Shown here piece after piece: positions 8,544-16,441 of a stretch of 64,000 nucleotides of DNA (the stretch's first letter is position 1; the number at the start of each line of letters is the position of its first letter). Position numbers and translations under genes: made by a program. The notes under the pieces are model-generated. The model did not search any database. It saw only the letters and a program-made list of their open reading frames with translations, and had not been told where the DNA came from. Where the stretch lies: NCBI GenBank assembly GCA_051955985.1, contig JBQCGD010000170.1, forward strand, positions 28,423-92,422, in the 5' to 3' direction. Origin of the DNA: DATKPA01 sp051955985 (lineage in GTDB: Bacteria > Planctomycetota > Phycisphaerae > WQYP01).

Positions 8544-9161
8544 ATGGGCACAACGTTCCTGCTGGTTCGGCACGGGGCGCATCTGCTGGGGGGCGAGACG
8601 CTGGCTGGCCGGACGGAAGGGGTGAAGGTGAGCGAGTCCGGCCGCGAGCAGGTGCGACGGATGGCGTCGCGCATGAAAAGGCTGGCGCCGGCGGCGATTT
8701 ATTCGAGCCCGATTGAACGCTGCCGCGAAACCGCAGAAATCCTGGGCGAAGAGACGGGGGCGCCGGTGGAGGTGCGCGATGTCCTGGCGGAACTGGATTT
8801 CGGGAGGTGGACCGGGCAGAAGTGGGCGAACTTGCGCGAAGACGATTTGTGGCAGCGATGGGACGCGCACCGGTCGGGAACGCGCATGCCCGGCGGCGAG
8901 ACAATGCTGGAAGTGCAGGGGCGGATCATTCGCGAGATGCTGCGCATCCGGGAGGAACGTCCGGGGCAACGCGTGGCGGTGGTGTCGCACGGGGATGTGA
9001 TCAAGTCCGCGGTGGCGCATGTGCTGGCGGTGCCGCTCGATTTGATGCTCCGGATTGAGATCTCGCTGGCGAGTGTGTCGGTGGTGGAGTGGGGGGAGCG
9101 CGGGCCGTGGGTGCTGGGGGTGAATTTTACGGGGGAGATCGAAATGCCTTACGCGCATTGA
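8544..9161 (+). CDS. Histidine phosphatase family protein (phosphoglycerate mutase-like)
   Basis: 205 aa. TTFLLVRHG carries the phosphoacceptor His (residue 10), AAIYSSPIERCRETA the second phosphate-binding Arg, LAELDFGRWTG the acidic residue and VAVVSHGD the second His. The start at 8544 is chosen because GGAGG ends six bases before it; the ATG at 8538 is too close to that site. It overlaps the end of the phosphopentomutase frame. Relatives include CobC-type and probable phosphoglycerate mutases, many of which act as sugar-phosphate phosphatases. As the last gene of the 2439-9161 run it may dephosphorylate a pathway intermediate. Confidence 0.85.
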   Translation: MGTTFLLVRHGAHLLGGETLAGRTEGVKVSESGREQVRRMASRMKRLAPAAIYSSPIERCRETAEILGEETGAPVEVRDVLAELDFGRWTGQKWANLREDDLWQRWDAHRSGTRMPGGETMLEVQGRIIREMLRIREERPGQRVAVVSHGDVIKSAVAHVLAVPLDLMLRIEISLASVSVVEWGERGPWVLGVNFTGEIEMPYAH

Positions 9162-9184
9162 AACGCGGTGCAGCACAAGGTCGC

Positions 9185-10831
9185 TCATTTCGCTGATCCC
9201 CCTTCGAGAGCGTGGAGGAAAGATTTGAGCTGCTGCGCGTACGGCGCGGGATCGACATTCGACATCGCGGACATGGCGAGGCGAAACGCGGCATAGGCAG
9301 CGGCGTACCAGCGGGTGACTTGCGGGTCGGGGAAGTGCGCGCGTTCTTCCAGTCGGGCGATCGCGGTGGAGGGGAGATTCCAGTCGATGATCGCGCTGGC
9401 GAGATCCCAGCAGCGGGATTGCGGGCCGATGATCGTGTGGTCGTTGGCATGGGAGCGGTCATCGGTCTTGATGATGCGGCCCGTCGAGTTGCGGAGCCAC
9501 TCCCATGGCGACAGCCGGCCGTCGTGAGAGGGACGGCGTTCGACGAGGAGTCGCGGCGTGAGCTTCTCGGTGACCGCGTGCATGGAGTGACGGGCGTCGG
9601 GGCCGAGCGATTCTTCGGTGTTCTGCAAGAGCATTTCCGCGAGGCGAAAGAGGTGGGTGCGGGCTTGTTCTTCAGGGAAGGACGCCGCCGGTGTGTGATT
9701 CAGAGAGGCTGCGAGGTGCGTAAGAACCTCCGGCGTGGAGTCGTGCGCCGAAAGGGGGGTGGCGTCGATCCATTCGGTGGCGCGGAAGCCGGCGTGGCAG
9801 GAAAGCGTTGGCAGCGTAAAGGGAGCAGGTGTCACCGATTCGGGGATGTGGGTAAGGCCGGCGAATTTCCAGAGAATTGCGCGGCCATCGGGAGCGGTAA
9901 GTTTCCACTTGGTGCGTTCGAACGGCGGCCAGGCGGGGGCAGACGTTCGGAGCATCTGCCGCCACTTCCCGGCGGAAAGGTCGTCATGGGTGAGGGCGTT
10001 TGTATCGGCCTTGAGAAGTTTGGCGGTCTTTTGTTTCAGCTGGTGGAGGAGGACGCGTTCGCAGGAGCTGACGATGCGGTTGGCCGCGGCGTACCATTTC
10101 TGGAGAGCGGGTGAGGCGGCGTCGCCGGGGGGGCTGTTGTGGCCTGGAAGGATGGTTTGATTTTCGAGGGGGATGCCGATGCGCGAGAGCGCGCGGCTTG
10201 CGGCGTAAAAACTGGAGCCGGAGCGGCTGGGGCCCTCGTCCACGATGAGCGCGTGAGTAAACGCGCCGGCGAGTTCGTCCCGAAGAGAGAGTTGCCGGTC
10301 ATACGGATGGCCGGCAGGGCGCGCGGTGATGCGGATGGCCTGGAGCCCTCGGGCGCGAAGGGTGGACAGAACGACCGCGGAGAGGGAAGTGCCGATGCTG
10401 CGAATGCCCAGGACGAGTGTGCGGGATGCCGCAGGATGCTGCATGGCCCATTCGTCGGCGGCGAGGAGGTACTGTTCGGGATAGAGGGTGTAAAAGGCGA
10501 GCCCTTCAGGCGTTTTGGGGTGGATCGTTCTCGTGGCGAAGGGTTGCAGAAATGGCAGGAGAATTTCCAGCACGCGTGCGGATTCGGCCGGTGCCTTGGC
10601 GGAGGGCGGCGGTGGCCGGACGATGTGAAAGAAGAGATCGGCGGCTGCATCGGTGAGGGTGGGCGTGATGTCGGCGTGCTGGTCGTCCGCGGAGGTTTGT
10701 TCGAGTTGGCCGGCGAGGATGAGGATGGAGCGGGCCGTGTCGGCGGTGAGAGGCCTGGCGAGGTGGGTGCGGATGCGGACGAGGAGGTCGCCGACGGTGG
10801 TGGTTTCGGAGGGATCGCCGTAGAGAATCAT
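9185..10831 (-). CDS. Phosphoribosyltransferase domain fused to a kinase-like domain
   Basis: 548 aa. The first third has a PRTase core: RTLVLGIRSIGTSLSAVV (nucleotide/pyrophosphate loop) and HALIVDEGPSRSGSS, which sits where family members have the PRPP-binding loop. The C-terminal half has features of an aminoglycoside phosphotransferase-type kinase: GRIIKTDDRSHANDH followed by CWDLASAIIDW, resembling the catalytic HxxD and DxD regions but degenerate. I do not recognise a characterised homologue. The start at 10831 overlaps the permease stop by an ATGA, so the two are translationally coupled; longer in-frame starts up to 11014 lie inside the permease and are rejected. Role unknown; coupling to a K+/amino-acid-type transporter is the only clue. 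Confidence 0.72.
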   Translation of the reverse strand: MILYGDPSETTTVGDLLVRIRTHLARPLTADTARSILILAGQLEQTSADDQHADITPTLTDAAADLFFHIVRPPPPSAKAPAESARVLEILLPFLQPFATRTIHPKTPEGLAFYTLYPEQYLLAADEWAMQHPAASRTLVLGIRSIGTSLSAVVLSTLRARGLQAIRITARPAGHPYDRQLSLRDELAGAFTHALIVDEGPSRSGSSFYAASRALSRIGIPLENQTILPGHNSPPGDAASPALQKWYAAANRIVSSCERVLLHQLKQKTAKLLKADTNALTHDDLSAGKWRQMLRTSAPAWPPFERTKWKLTAPDGRAILWKFAGLTHIPESVTPAPFTLPTLSCHAGFRATEWIDATPLSAHDSTPEVLTHLAASLNHTPAASFPEEQARTHLFRLAEMLLQNTEESLGPDARHSMHAVTEKLTPRLLVERRPSHDGRLSPWEWLRNSTGRIIKTDDRSHANDHTIIGPQSRCWDLASAIIDWNLPSTAIARLEERAHFPDPQVTRWYAAAYAAFRLAMSAMSNVDPAPYAQQLKSFLHALEGGSAK

Positions 10832-12798
10832 GCGGGCTCCGTCGTGATGGGGCAGGAGATGGGAGCGGTGTCGGTTTCCGGGTCGAGGGCTTCGTCGGGG
10901 TCGGGCGTTTCGAGATACCAGGGGATGATGGCGACGATGAGGCGCGGCCCGCCGCAGCGCAGGAGGGTGCGGCGGAGTTTTCGGGCGCGATGGGCGTGCA
11001 GCAGGTGTTCCCACCAGTGCCGCTTGATGAGTTCGGGGATGAGGACGGCGATGTTGCGCGCGGGGAATTCGGATTCGAGCCGCCGCAGGAGTTGGAGAAA
11101 GGGAGAGATCATGCGGCGGTAGGGAGCGTTGATCAGGAGAAGGCGGGGGAGCGGGAGGTTGGCGCGGCGGGCGGGGATTTCGATGTCACTTCGCCACTGG
11201 TCGCGGAGCTCCCGCTCGGAATCCTCTTCGTCGGGGCCGGCGAGCTCGTTGATGTGGACGGCGATGACGTCGGGGGAGAGCTGGAGCGCAAGTCGCAGGG
11301 TTTTCTCGAGAAGGCGGTTACGGCCGCGGGTGGGGATCACGACCACGGGGGGCTCCGCGCGGGAAAGCTGGAGCGGCCCCTGCGTGGCGAGGGCGTGTTC
11401 GACGCGCTGGTAGTGGCCGTGAATGGAGTAGAGGAGCAGAAGGAAAGCCGGAATCGCGACAAGCACGATCCAGGCGCCCTCGGAAAATTTGGCAAGGAGG
11501 ATGACGCCGAGGGCCGCGGCGGTCGCAACGGCGCCCACCGCGTTGATCGAAAGGCGGAAACGGTGTGCCTGAGCGGGATTGGCGGAAAGCTCGCGGCGCC
11601 AGTGGATGACCATGCCGCACTGCGAGAGGGTAAAGGCGAGGAAGGCGCCGACCGCGAAGAGCGGGATGAGCCGATCGGTGATGCCATGGAAAACGAGCAG
11701 CAATGCGCCGGCGGTGGCGGCGAGGAAAAGGACGCCGACCGAATAGACGAGGCGGCGGCCCATCGTGGCGAACGCCCGGGGAAGAAAGTTGTCCTTGGCC
11801 AGAATCCGGCAGAGACGCGGAAAGGCGGCGAAGCTCGTGTTGGCGGAGAGCATCAGGACGCAGACGAGGGCCGCCATGAAAACGTAGTAAAAGTGCCGGC
11901 GGCCGATGGTGGCTGCGGTTGCCTGCGAGAGGATGCTCTGGTAGCCGGGTTTGGATTGGTCCATCGCGACGATGTGGAAGCGCTGGACGAGCGCAGTGGT
12001 GCCGGCGAGAAGGATCACGAGAAGCGCGATGATGATGCCCAGCGTGCGGCGGGCGTTCTGCACGGCGGGTTCCTTGAACGCAGTGACGCCGTTGCTGACC
12101 GCTTCCACGCCGGTCATGGCGGTGCATCCGCCGGCAAAGGCGTGGAGGAGGAGCCAGAGCGAGACGGCCGCGGTGGCGGGTGGGGGCGTGAAGGCGCCGG
12201 CGATGGGCGTGGGGTTGGAGGTCATGAGGGTTTTGGCGAGGCCCCAGATCAGGATGAGAATGAAGGAGGCGAGGAAGAGGTAGGTAGGAAAGGAGAAGAG
12301 GAGGCCCGCCTCGCCCGTGCCGCGGAGATTGGCGAGAGTGATCAGGGCAAGGACGACGAGGCAGAGGGGGAGGATGTGAGGCTGGAGGGAGGGGAGTGCG
12401 GAGACAAGGGCAGCGACGCCGGAGGAGATGCCGACGGCGACGTTGAGGATGTAATCGATCATGAGGGCGGTCGCGGCGAGGAGGCCGGCGAAGGTGCCGA
12501 GGTTGGAACGGACCACGGCGTAGGAGCCGGCGCCGGTGGGGTAAGCGGTGATGGTCTGGCGGTAGGAGATCCCCAGGAGGACGAGAAGGGCAAGAATGGC
12601 GACCATGAGAGGCCAGAGAAAGCGGGAGCCGGCGGCACCGAGGGGGATGAGAACGGCGAGGGCGGCTTCTGGCCCGTAGGCGGTGGAGGAGAGGGCATCC
12701 AGGCCGAGGACGGGGATGGCGGTCAGGATGGAGATTCTCTGCTGGTCCTGTTCGTCGTTCGCAAGTGGGCGGCCGAGCAGGAGTCGGCGGAAGTTCAT
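10828..12798 (-). CDS. APC-superfamily permease, KimA-like (potassium importer family)
   Basis: 656 aa with about 12 membrane helices and a soluble C-terminal domain of about 180 residues. The first helix region DALSSTAYGPEAAL, then SYRQTITAYPTGAGSYA, DYILNVAVGISSG and NLRGTGEAG are close to what I recall of Bacillus KimA (YdaO), a proton-coupled K+ importer. The C-terminal part with VVVIPTRGRNRL resembles a universal-stress-like domain; in Bacillus this region is controlled by c-di-AMP. The ATG at 12798 has AGGAG seven bases before it; the open frame extends further upstream but without family sequence. It heads a two-gene operon with the PRTase/kinase-like gene and is divergent from tauE. 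Confidence 0.83.
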   Translation of the reverse strand: MNFRRLLLGRPLANDEQDQQRISILTAIPVLGLDALSSTAYGPEAALAVLIPLGAAGSRFLWPLMVAILALLVLLGISYRQTITAYPTGAGSYAVVRSNLGTFAGLLAATALMIDYILNVAVGISSGVAALVSALPSLQPHILPLCLVVLALITLANLRGTGEAGLLFSFPTYLFLASFILILIWGLAKTLMTSNPTPIAGAFTPPPATAAVSLWLLLHAFAGGCTAMTGVEAVSNGVTAFKEPAVQNARRTLGIIIALLVILLAGTTALVQRFHIVAMDQSKPGYQSILSQATAATIGRRHFYYVFMAALVCVLMLSANTSFAAFPRLCRILAKDNFLPRAFATMGRRLVYSVGVLFLAATAGALLLVFHGITDRLIPLFAVGAFLAFTLSQCGMVIHWRRELSANPAQAHRFRLSINAVGAVATAAALGVILLAKFSEGAWIVLVAIPAFLLLLYSIHGHYQRVEHALATQGPLQLSRAEPPVVVIPTRGRNRLLEKTLRLALQLSPDVIAVHINELAGPDEEDSERELRDQWRSDIEIPARRANLPLPRLLLINAPYRRMISPFLQLLRRLESEFPARNIAVLIPELIKRHWWEHLLHAHRARKLRRTLLRCGGPRLIVAIIPWYLETPDPDEALDPETDTAPISCPITTEPA

Positions 12799-13003
12799 GC
12801 GGGTGCTCCTGAAGTCTGGAGGGGAAAAGAGCAAGTGGAGCGCCGCAAGGTTTGTCTCGGGCACAGTGGGCTGCGCCTGTGTTGTGGGTTCCTCATCCCG
12901 GAGTGCATAAAGTGCGGCGTCGTCGCACTTTGTCGGGGCGACGCTTTTGGAAAGGGGGGTGTTCGGGTAGATAGGGGGCGGCGTTTTTTCTGAGGAGCGG
13001 TTC

Positions 13004-13783
13004 ATGGCGGGTGCGTATGTGCAACTGGCGGGGGCGTTTGGGGCGGCGTTTTTGGCCGGGGCGATTAATTCGGTGGCGGGCGGGGGGAGTTTGATTTCTT
13101 TTCCGGCGCTCGTGGCGCTGGGCCTGCCGCCGGTGGCGGCGAATGCGACCAACACGGTGGGGATCTGGCCAGGGTCCGTGGGGAGCGTGTGGGGGTTTCG
13201 GCGGGAGCTTGGGCGGGTGCCGCCGGGGATGTTGTGGCTGCTTGTGCCGGGGGCGTTGGGGGGAATGGCGGGTGCGGTGCTGTTGCGGTACACCCCGGCG
13301 GGGGTGTTTGACCGGCTGGTGCCCTGGTTGATCCTGCTGGCGACGGCGCTGTTCATGGTGCAGGGGCCAGTGCAGAAGAAACTGAGGAGCGTAGAGGCGG
13401 CGGGGCGGCGGCGGCGACGCTGGTGGTTTGCCGCGATCATGGTGCAACTGGCCGTGTCGGTTTACGGCGGGTATTTCGGGGCGGGGATGAGCATCATGAT
13501 GCTGTCGGTGCTGGGGCTCCTGGGGATGACGGACATTCTGGAAATGAATGCGATGACAAGTCTTCTGTCGCTGAGCATCAACGGGGTGGCGGGGGTGCTG
13601 TTTATGGCGACCGGGCTGGTGAGCTGGCCGCACGCGGTGGCGATGGCGCTGGGCGCGGTGGTGGGGGGGTACGGTGCGACCGGTGCGGCGCGGAAAGTGG
13701 GGAAGGTGTGGATTCGGCGGTTTGTGATGGTGGTGGGGGTGGGAATCACGGTGGCGATGTTCTGGCGGATGTGGCGGGGGTGA
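13004..13783 (+). CDS. TauE/SafE family sulfite/anion exporter
   Basis: 259 aa, seven to eight predicted membrane helices, almost no soluble loops. The start GAINSVAGGGSLISFPAL and the internal repeat YGGYFGAGMSIMML are the two G-rich half-motifs of TauE/SafE permeases. GAGGAG precedes the ATG at a good distance. Family members export sulfite, sulfoacetate or similar organic anions; the substrate here is unknown. Its last 142 bases recur at 15144-15285 beyond the Fic gene (see that entry). Confidence 0.9.
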   Translation: MAGAYVQLAGAFGAAFLAGAINSVAGGGSLISFPALVALGLPPVAANATNTVGIWPGSVGSVWGFRRELGRVPPGMLWLLVPGALGGMAGAVLLRYTPAGVFDRLVPWLILLATALFMVQGPVQKKLRSVEAAGRRRRRWWFAAIMVQLAVSVYGGYFGAGMSIMMLSVLGLLGMTDILEMNAMTSLLSLSINGVAGVLFMATGLVSWPHAVAMALGAVVGGYGATGAARKVGKVWIRRFVMVVGVGITVAMFWRMWRG

Positions 13784-13798
13784 GGCTGGGAAGGAATG

Positions 13799-13869
13799 CT
13801 TTACCAGCAATCATTGCTAGTAAAGAATCCTTTACTAGCGGAATTCGTTAGTAAAGGATACTTTACTAA
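13799..13869. promoter_or_regulatory. Array of palindromic operator-like sites upstream of fic
   Basis: Five alternating half-sites of CTTTAC/GTAAAG lie in 71 bases. Two clean palindromes are TAGTAAAG-N4-CTTTACTA cores at 13817-13838 (CTAG ends) and 13848-13869 (TTAG/CTAA ends), each with 9-base arms and centres 31 bases apart, about three helical turns. A third, CTTTACCAGCAA/TTGCTAGTAAAG at 13799-13825, has one mismatch and shares its right arm with the first. The last site ends two bases before the fic ATG, so a bound protein would block transcription or translation start. The C-terminal helix-turn-helix of the Fic protein is a natural candidate for autoregulation. Confidence 0.75.
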
Positions 13870-13871
13870 GT

Positions 13872-15029
13872 ATGAAACGAGTTACTGGCACTTATCGAGT
13901 CACGGGGAGCGGCGGGGAAGTGGTCCGCGCCTTTATTCCCTATCCGCTTCCACCGGTTGATCCGCCGGTGCAAGTGGAAGGGGAACTGGCGGCGAGGTTG
14001 TCGGCAGCGATGACGTCGATTGCCAAACTCGCGGTAGCAGCGGACCTCGTACCGGATGCGGCGCTCTTCTTATATGGGTTTCTCCGCAAGGAAGCGTTGA
14101 TTACATCTCAAATAGAGGGGACGCAGGCGACGCTGGAAGACGTTTTCGCAAGCGATGCAGGGGAGAAGCCACAGCGGCCTGAGGATGTAGAGGAGGTCGC
14201 AAATTACGTCGTGGCTCTCAATTTCGCACGCGGTCAAATTGCGAAGCCTGGGGGCATTCCGCTTTCGATGCGCCTGCTCAAAGAAGCCCATGCCCGTCTG
14301 ATGAGAGGAACGCGTGGAAGCGATAAGCAACCCGGAGAGGTTCGGCGCTCTCAAAACTGGATCGGCGGTACGCGCCCAGGCAACGCGCATTTTGTTCCCC
14401 CGCCGCCGGAGGAACTCTCCGAGTTGCTCTCCAGGTTTGAAAAATGGCTCCACGCGCCCGATCCCCTGCCGCCGCTGATACGCGTCGGTCTGGCGCACGC
14501 GCAATTCGAGACAATTCATCCGTTCCTTGACGGGAACGGCCGCATTGGTCGCCTGCTCATTGCGCTTTTGGTTGAACATTGGGGACTGTTGCGATCACCG
14601 CTCTTGTACTTGAGCGTTGCCTTTAAACGTCATCAGCAGGAGTATTACCGCGCGTTGTCAGCGATTCGCACGGAGGGGGATTGGGAAGGATGCATTTCAT
14701 TTTTCATGGAGTGCGTTCGTGAGGCGGCCGATGATGGCGTCTCCGCGGCGCAGCGGCTTTTTGCCTTGGTCACTAAAGATCGTCAGAGGCTGTCGGTCCA
14801 CTCTGGTGCGACTGTCCCGTCCATCAGGCTTTTCGAATTGCTGCCATCGCACCCGATTGTGACGCTTCCGTTGGCAATCAAGTTGCTGAAGGTCTCAAAA
14901 CCGACAGCGACAAAGGCGCTGGACTCCCTGCAAGGGGCGAAGATCCTTCAGGAGACGACAGGACGCCGCCGCGATCGCGTCTATGCGTATCGTTGTTACC
15001 TGGATGTCCTTACGACGGACACCGAATAG
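13872..15029 (+). CDS. Fic family adenylyltransferase with C-terminal winged helix
   Basis: 385 aa. The catalytic Fic motif HPFLDGNGRIGR has its His at residue 216 and is complete, so AMP transfer from ATP to a target hydroxyl is expected. An N-terminal helix holds TSQIEG (Thr78, Glu82, Gly83), which fits the inhibitory (S/T)xxxE(G/N) motif of class II Fic proteins, so it is probably self-inhibited. The end (SHPIVTLPLAIKLLKVSK, then TATKALDSLQG) is a winged helix-turn-helix that could bind DNA. No strong Shine-Dalgarno; AAAGGA lies 13 bases upstream within the palindrome array. Codon use is less GC-biased than in the neighbours, which fits horizontal arrival. No antitoxin partner is visible. 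Confidence 0.9.
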   Translation: MKRVTGTYRVTGSGGEVVRAFIPYPLPPVDPPVQVEGELAARLSAAMTSIAKLAVAADLVPDAALFLYGFLRKEALITSQIEGTQATLEDVFASDAGEKPQRPEDVEEVANYVVALNFARGQIAKPGGIPLSMRLLKEAHARLMRGTRGSDKQPGEVRRSQNWIGGTRPGNAHFVPPPPEELSELLSRFEKWLHAPDPLPPLIRVGLAHAQFETIHPFLDGNGRIGRLLIALLVEHWGLLRSPLLYLSVAFKRHQQEYYRALSAIRTEGDWEGCISFFMECVREAADDGVSAAQRLFALVTKDRQRLSVHSGATVPSIRLFELLPSHPIVTLPLAIKLLKVSKPTATKALDSLQGAKILQETTGRRRDRVYAYRCYLDVLTTDTE

Positions 15030-15141
15030 TTGAACCGGTGCTCCATCCTGGAATGAGATCGAAGCTGGACGACGCAGGGCTGAACCAAGTCGATCCATGT
15101 GATTGGAGAAGCACCAGGCAGTGTAAGCCACGAGGAGCAGG

Positions 15142-15291
15142 GTGATGGCGCTGGGAGCGGTGGTGGGGGGGTACGGTGCGACCGGTGCGGCGCGGAAGAT
15201 GGGGAAGGTGTGGATTCGGCGGTTTGTGGTGGTGATGGGGGTGGGGATCACGGTGGCGATGTTCTGGCCGGTGCGGCGGGGTCCTCAATAA
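15142..15291 (+). pseudogene. Remnant of a second tauE 3' end
   Basis: In the frame of tauE this stretch reads MALGAVVGGYGATGAARK and continues to a TAA at 15289-15291. It matches the last 48 codons of the gene at 13004-13783 without indels (constant offset 1502) and with a handful of substitutions, then diverges in the last four codons. The 5' part of this second copy is missing. Together the two copies bracket the Fic gene. The rest of 15030-15355 holds no other recognisable feature. Confidence 0.72.
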
Positions 15292-15355
15292 AAAAGGATG
15301 CGCACGATAGCTCACCCCGCCGCGGATTTACACAGGCGTGATGGGAAATAGCGCC

Positions 15356-16366
15356 TTATTCGTGATTTGTTGGCACGTAGTTATTTACAGGTTGGGCGAT
15401 GATGCGCGAAGGAGCGGAGTTGTTGCGAGGGAGGCAGGCGGTGAAAATGGCTTCTGCTTCGCCCTTATCGTTGACATAAACAAACGGGCGTTCGCGGCGG
15501 GCGAAGGTTTCCGAGGAGCCATCGTCGAATTCGACTGTCTTGGTGAAGACGGGTTCGTGGGAGACGAGGGTGTAGTGGATGCCATCTTTCGAGAAGTACT
15601 GGGCGCCAGCCTTGAAGATGCCTGTGGCGCGGGAATTCCAGTCGTTAAGGAGGATGTTGTATTGATCATTGGCCCACCAGATACAGGGGTCTTCCAATTG
15701 CGCATTGTTTGGGAGGAGGTTGTCGCCGTTCTGGATCGCGGTATAGGGGCCTTCAAAGGTGGGGGCCGTGAAGGCGACGCCACGGTTGACCTTTTGCTTG
15801 TCGCGGAGGCGGCAGAAGGCATAAACGGAATTGTCCGGCCTGATGAGGATGGCGGGATTGGAGGCGGGGATGACGGCGTGGTCCGAGCGGGTCCAGGGGC
15901 CATTGACGGAATCCGCGTAGGCATAGCCGGTGTCATTGACGCCGGCGATGTAGAAGATGACGTACGTGGGATGATCGCCGTGGGTCTGGACGATCTTGAC
16001 ATTGTGGACGCGGCGTGCGTCCCACGCATCGGGGCGTTTCTGCAGGACTACCTCCTGAAAGGTGTAGGGGCCGAGGAGGGTGGGGGAGGTGGCGTGGACG
16101 CATTCGGATTCGGATACCCAGCCTGCCATCTGTTTATCCTTGGGCCAGCGGGAGGCGAACATGTGGTAGGTATCGCCCACCTTGATGACCGAGGAGCACC
16201 AGAGATAGTAATCGGGCATGGAGAAGCCGGCGTTTTTCGGGGTGGGAAGTATCGAATCCTTCATGGAGGGGCCCGTGGACGCCTGCGTGGTGGGTTCTTG
16301 AGCATTGGCGGCGAGGGCAAGCAGCAGGAGGGGCGAGAGAATTGCGACGGTGATACGTGAGAACAT
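15356..16366 (-). CDS. Secreted GH43-like glycosidase (five-bladed propeller)
   Basis: 336 aa with an N-terminal signal peptide (FSRITVAILSPLLLLALAANA) and an AAGGAG ribosome site. The mature part has the GH43-type pattern: DYYLWCSSVIKVGDTYHMFASR at the first blade, SNPAILIRPDNSVYAF at the middle and NAQLEDPCIWWANDQYN, where Glu and Asp are placed as catalytic residues. Such proteins hydrolyse arabinose-, xylose- or galactose-containing side chains; the exact substrate is unknown. It precedes the end of the window's GH run and is transcribed in the same direction as the prepilin-like gene 75 bases upstream. Confidence 0.78.
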   Translation of the reverse strand: MFSRITVAILSPLLLLALAANAQEPTTQASTGPSMKDSILPTPKNAGFSMPDYYLWCSSVIKVGDTYHMFASRWPKDKQMAGWVSESECVHATSPTLLGPYTFQEVVLQKRPDAWDARRVHNVKIVQTHGDHPTYVIFYIAGVNDTGYAYADSVNGPWTRSDHAVIPASNPAILIRPDNSVYAFCRLRDKQKVNRGVAFTAPTFEGPYTAIQNGDNLLPNNAQLEDPCIWWANDQYNILLNDWNSRATGIFKAGAQYFSKDGIHYTLVSHEPVFTKTVEFDDGSSETFARRERPFVYVNDKGEAEAIFTACLPRNNSAPSRIIAQPVNNYVPTNHE

Positions 16367-16441
16367 CGAAACTCCTTGACGGGCAACTTTGCAGAAAAGC
16401 GGGATGACGGTGAAGACTTCGGACTCAACGGGCGGCGCCAG

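Noticed and set aside
10990..12993. A 667-aa plus-strand open frame opposite the KimA-like permease
   Set aside because: Glu/Gly/Asp-rich low-complexity text with no fold; the minus-strand permease has twelve helices and family motifs.
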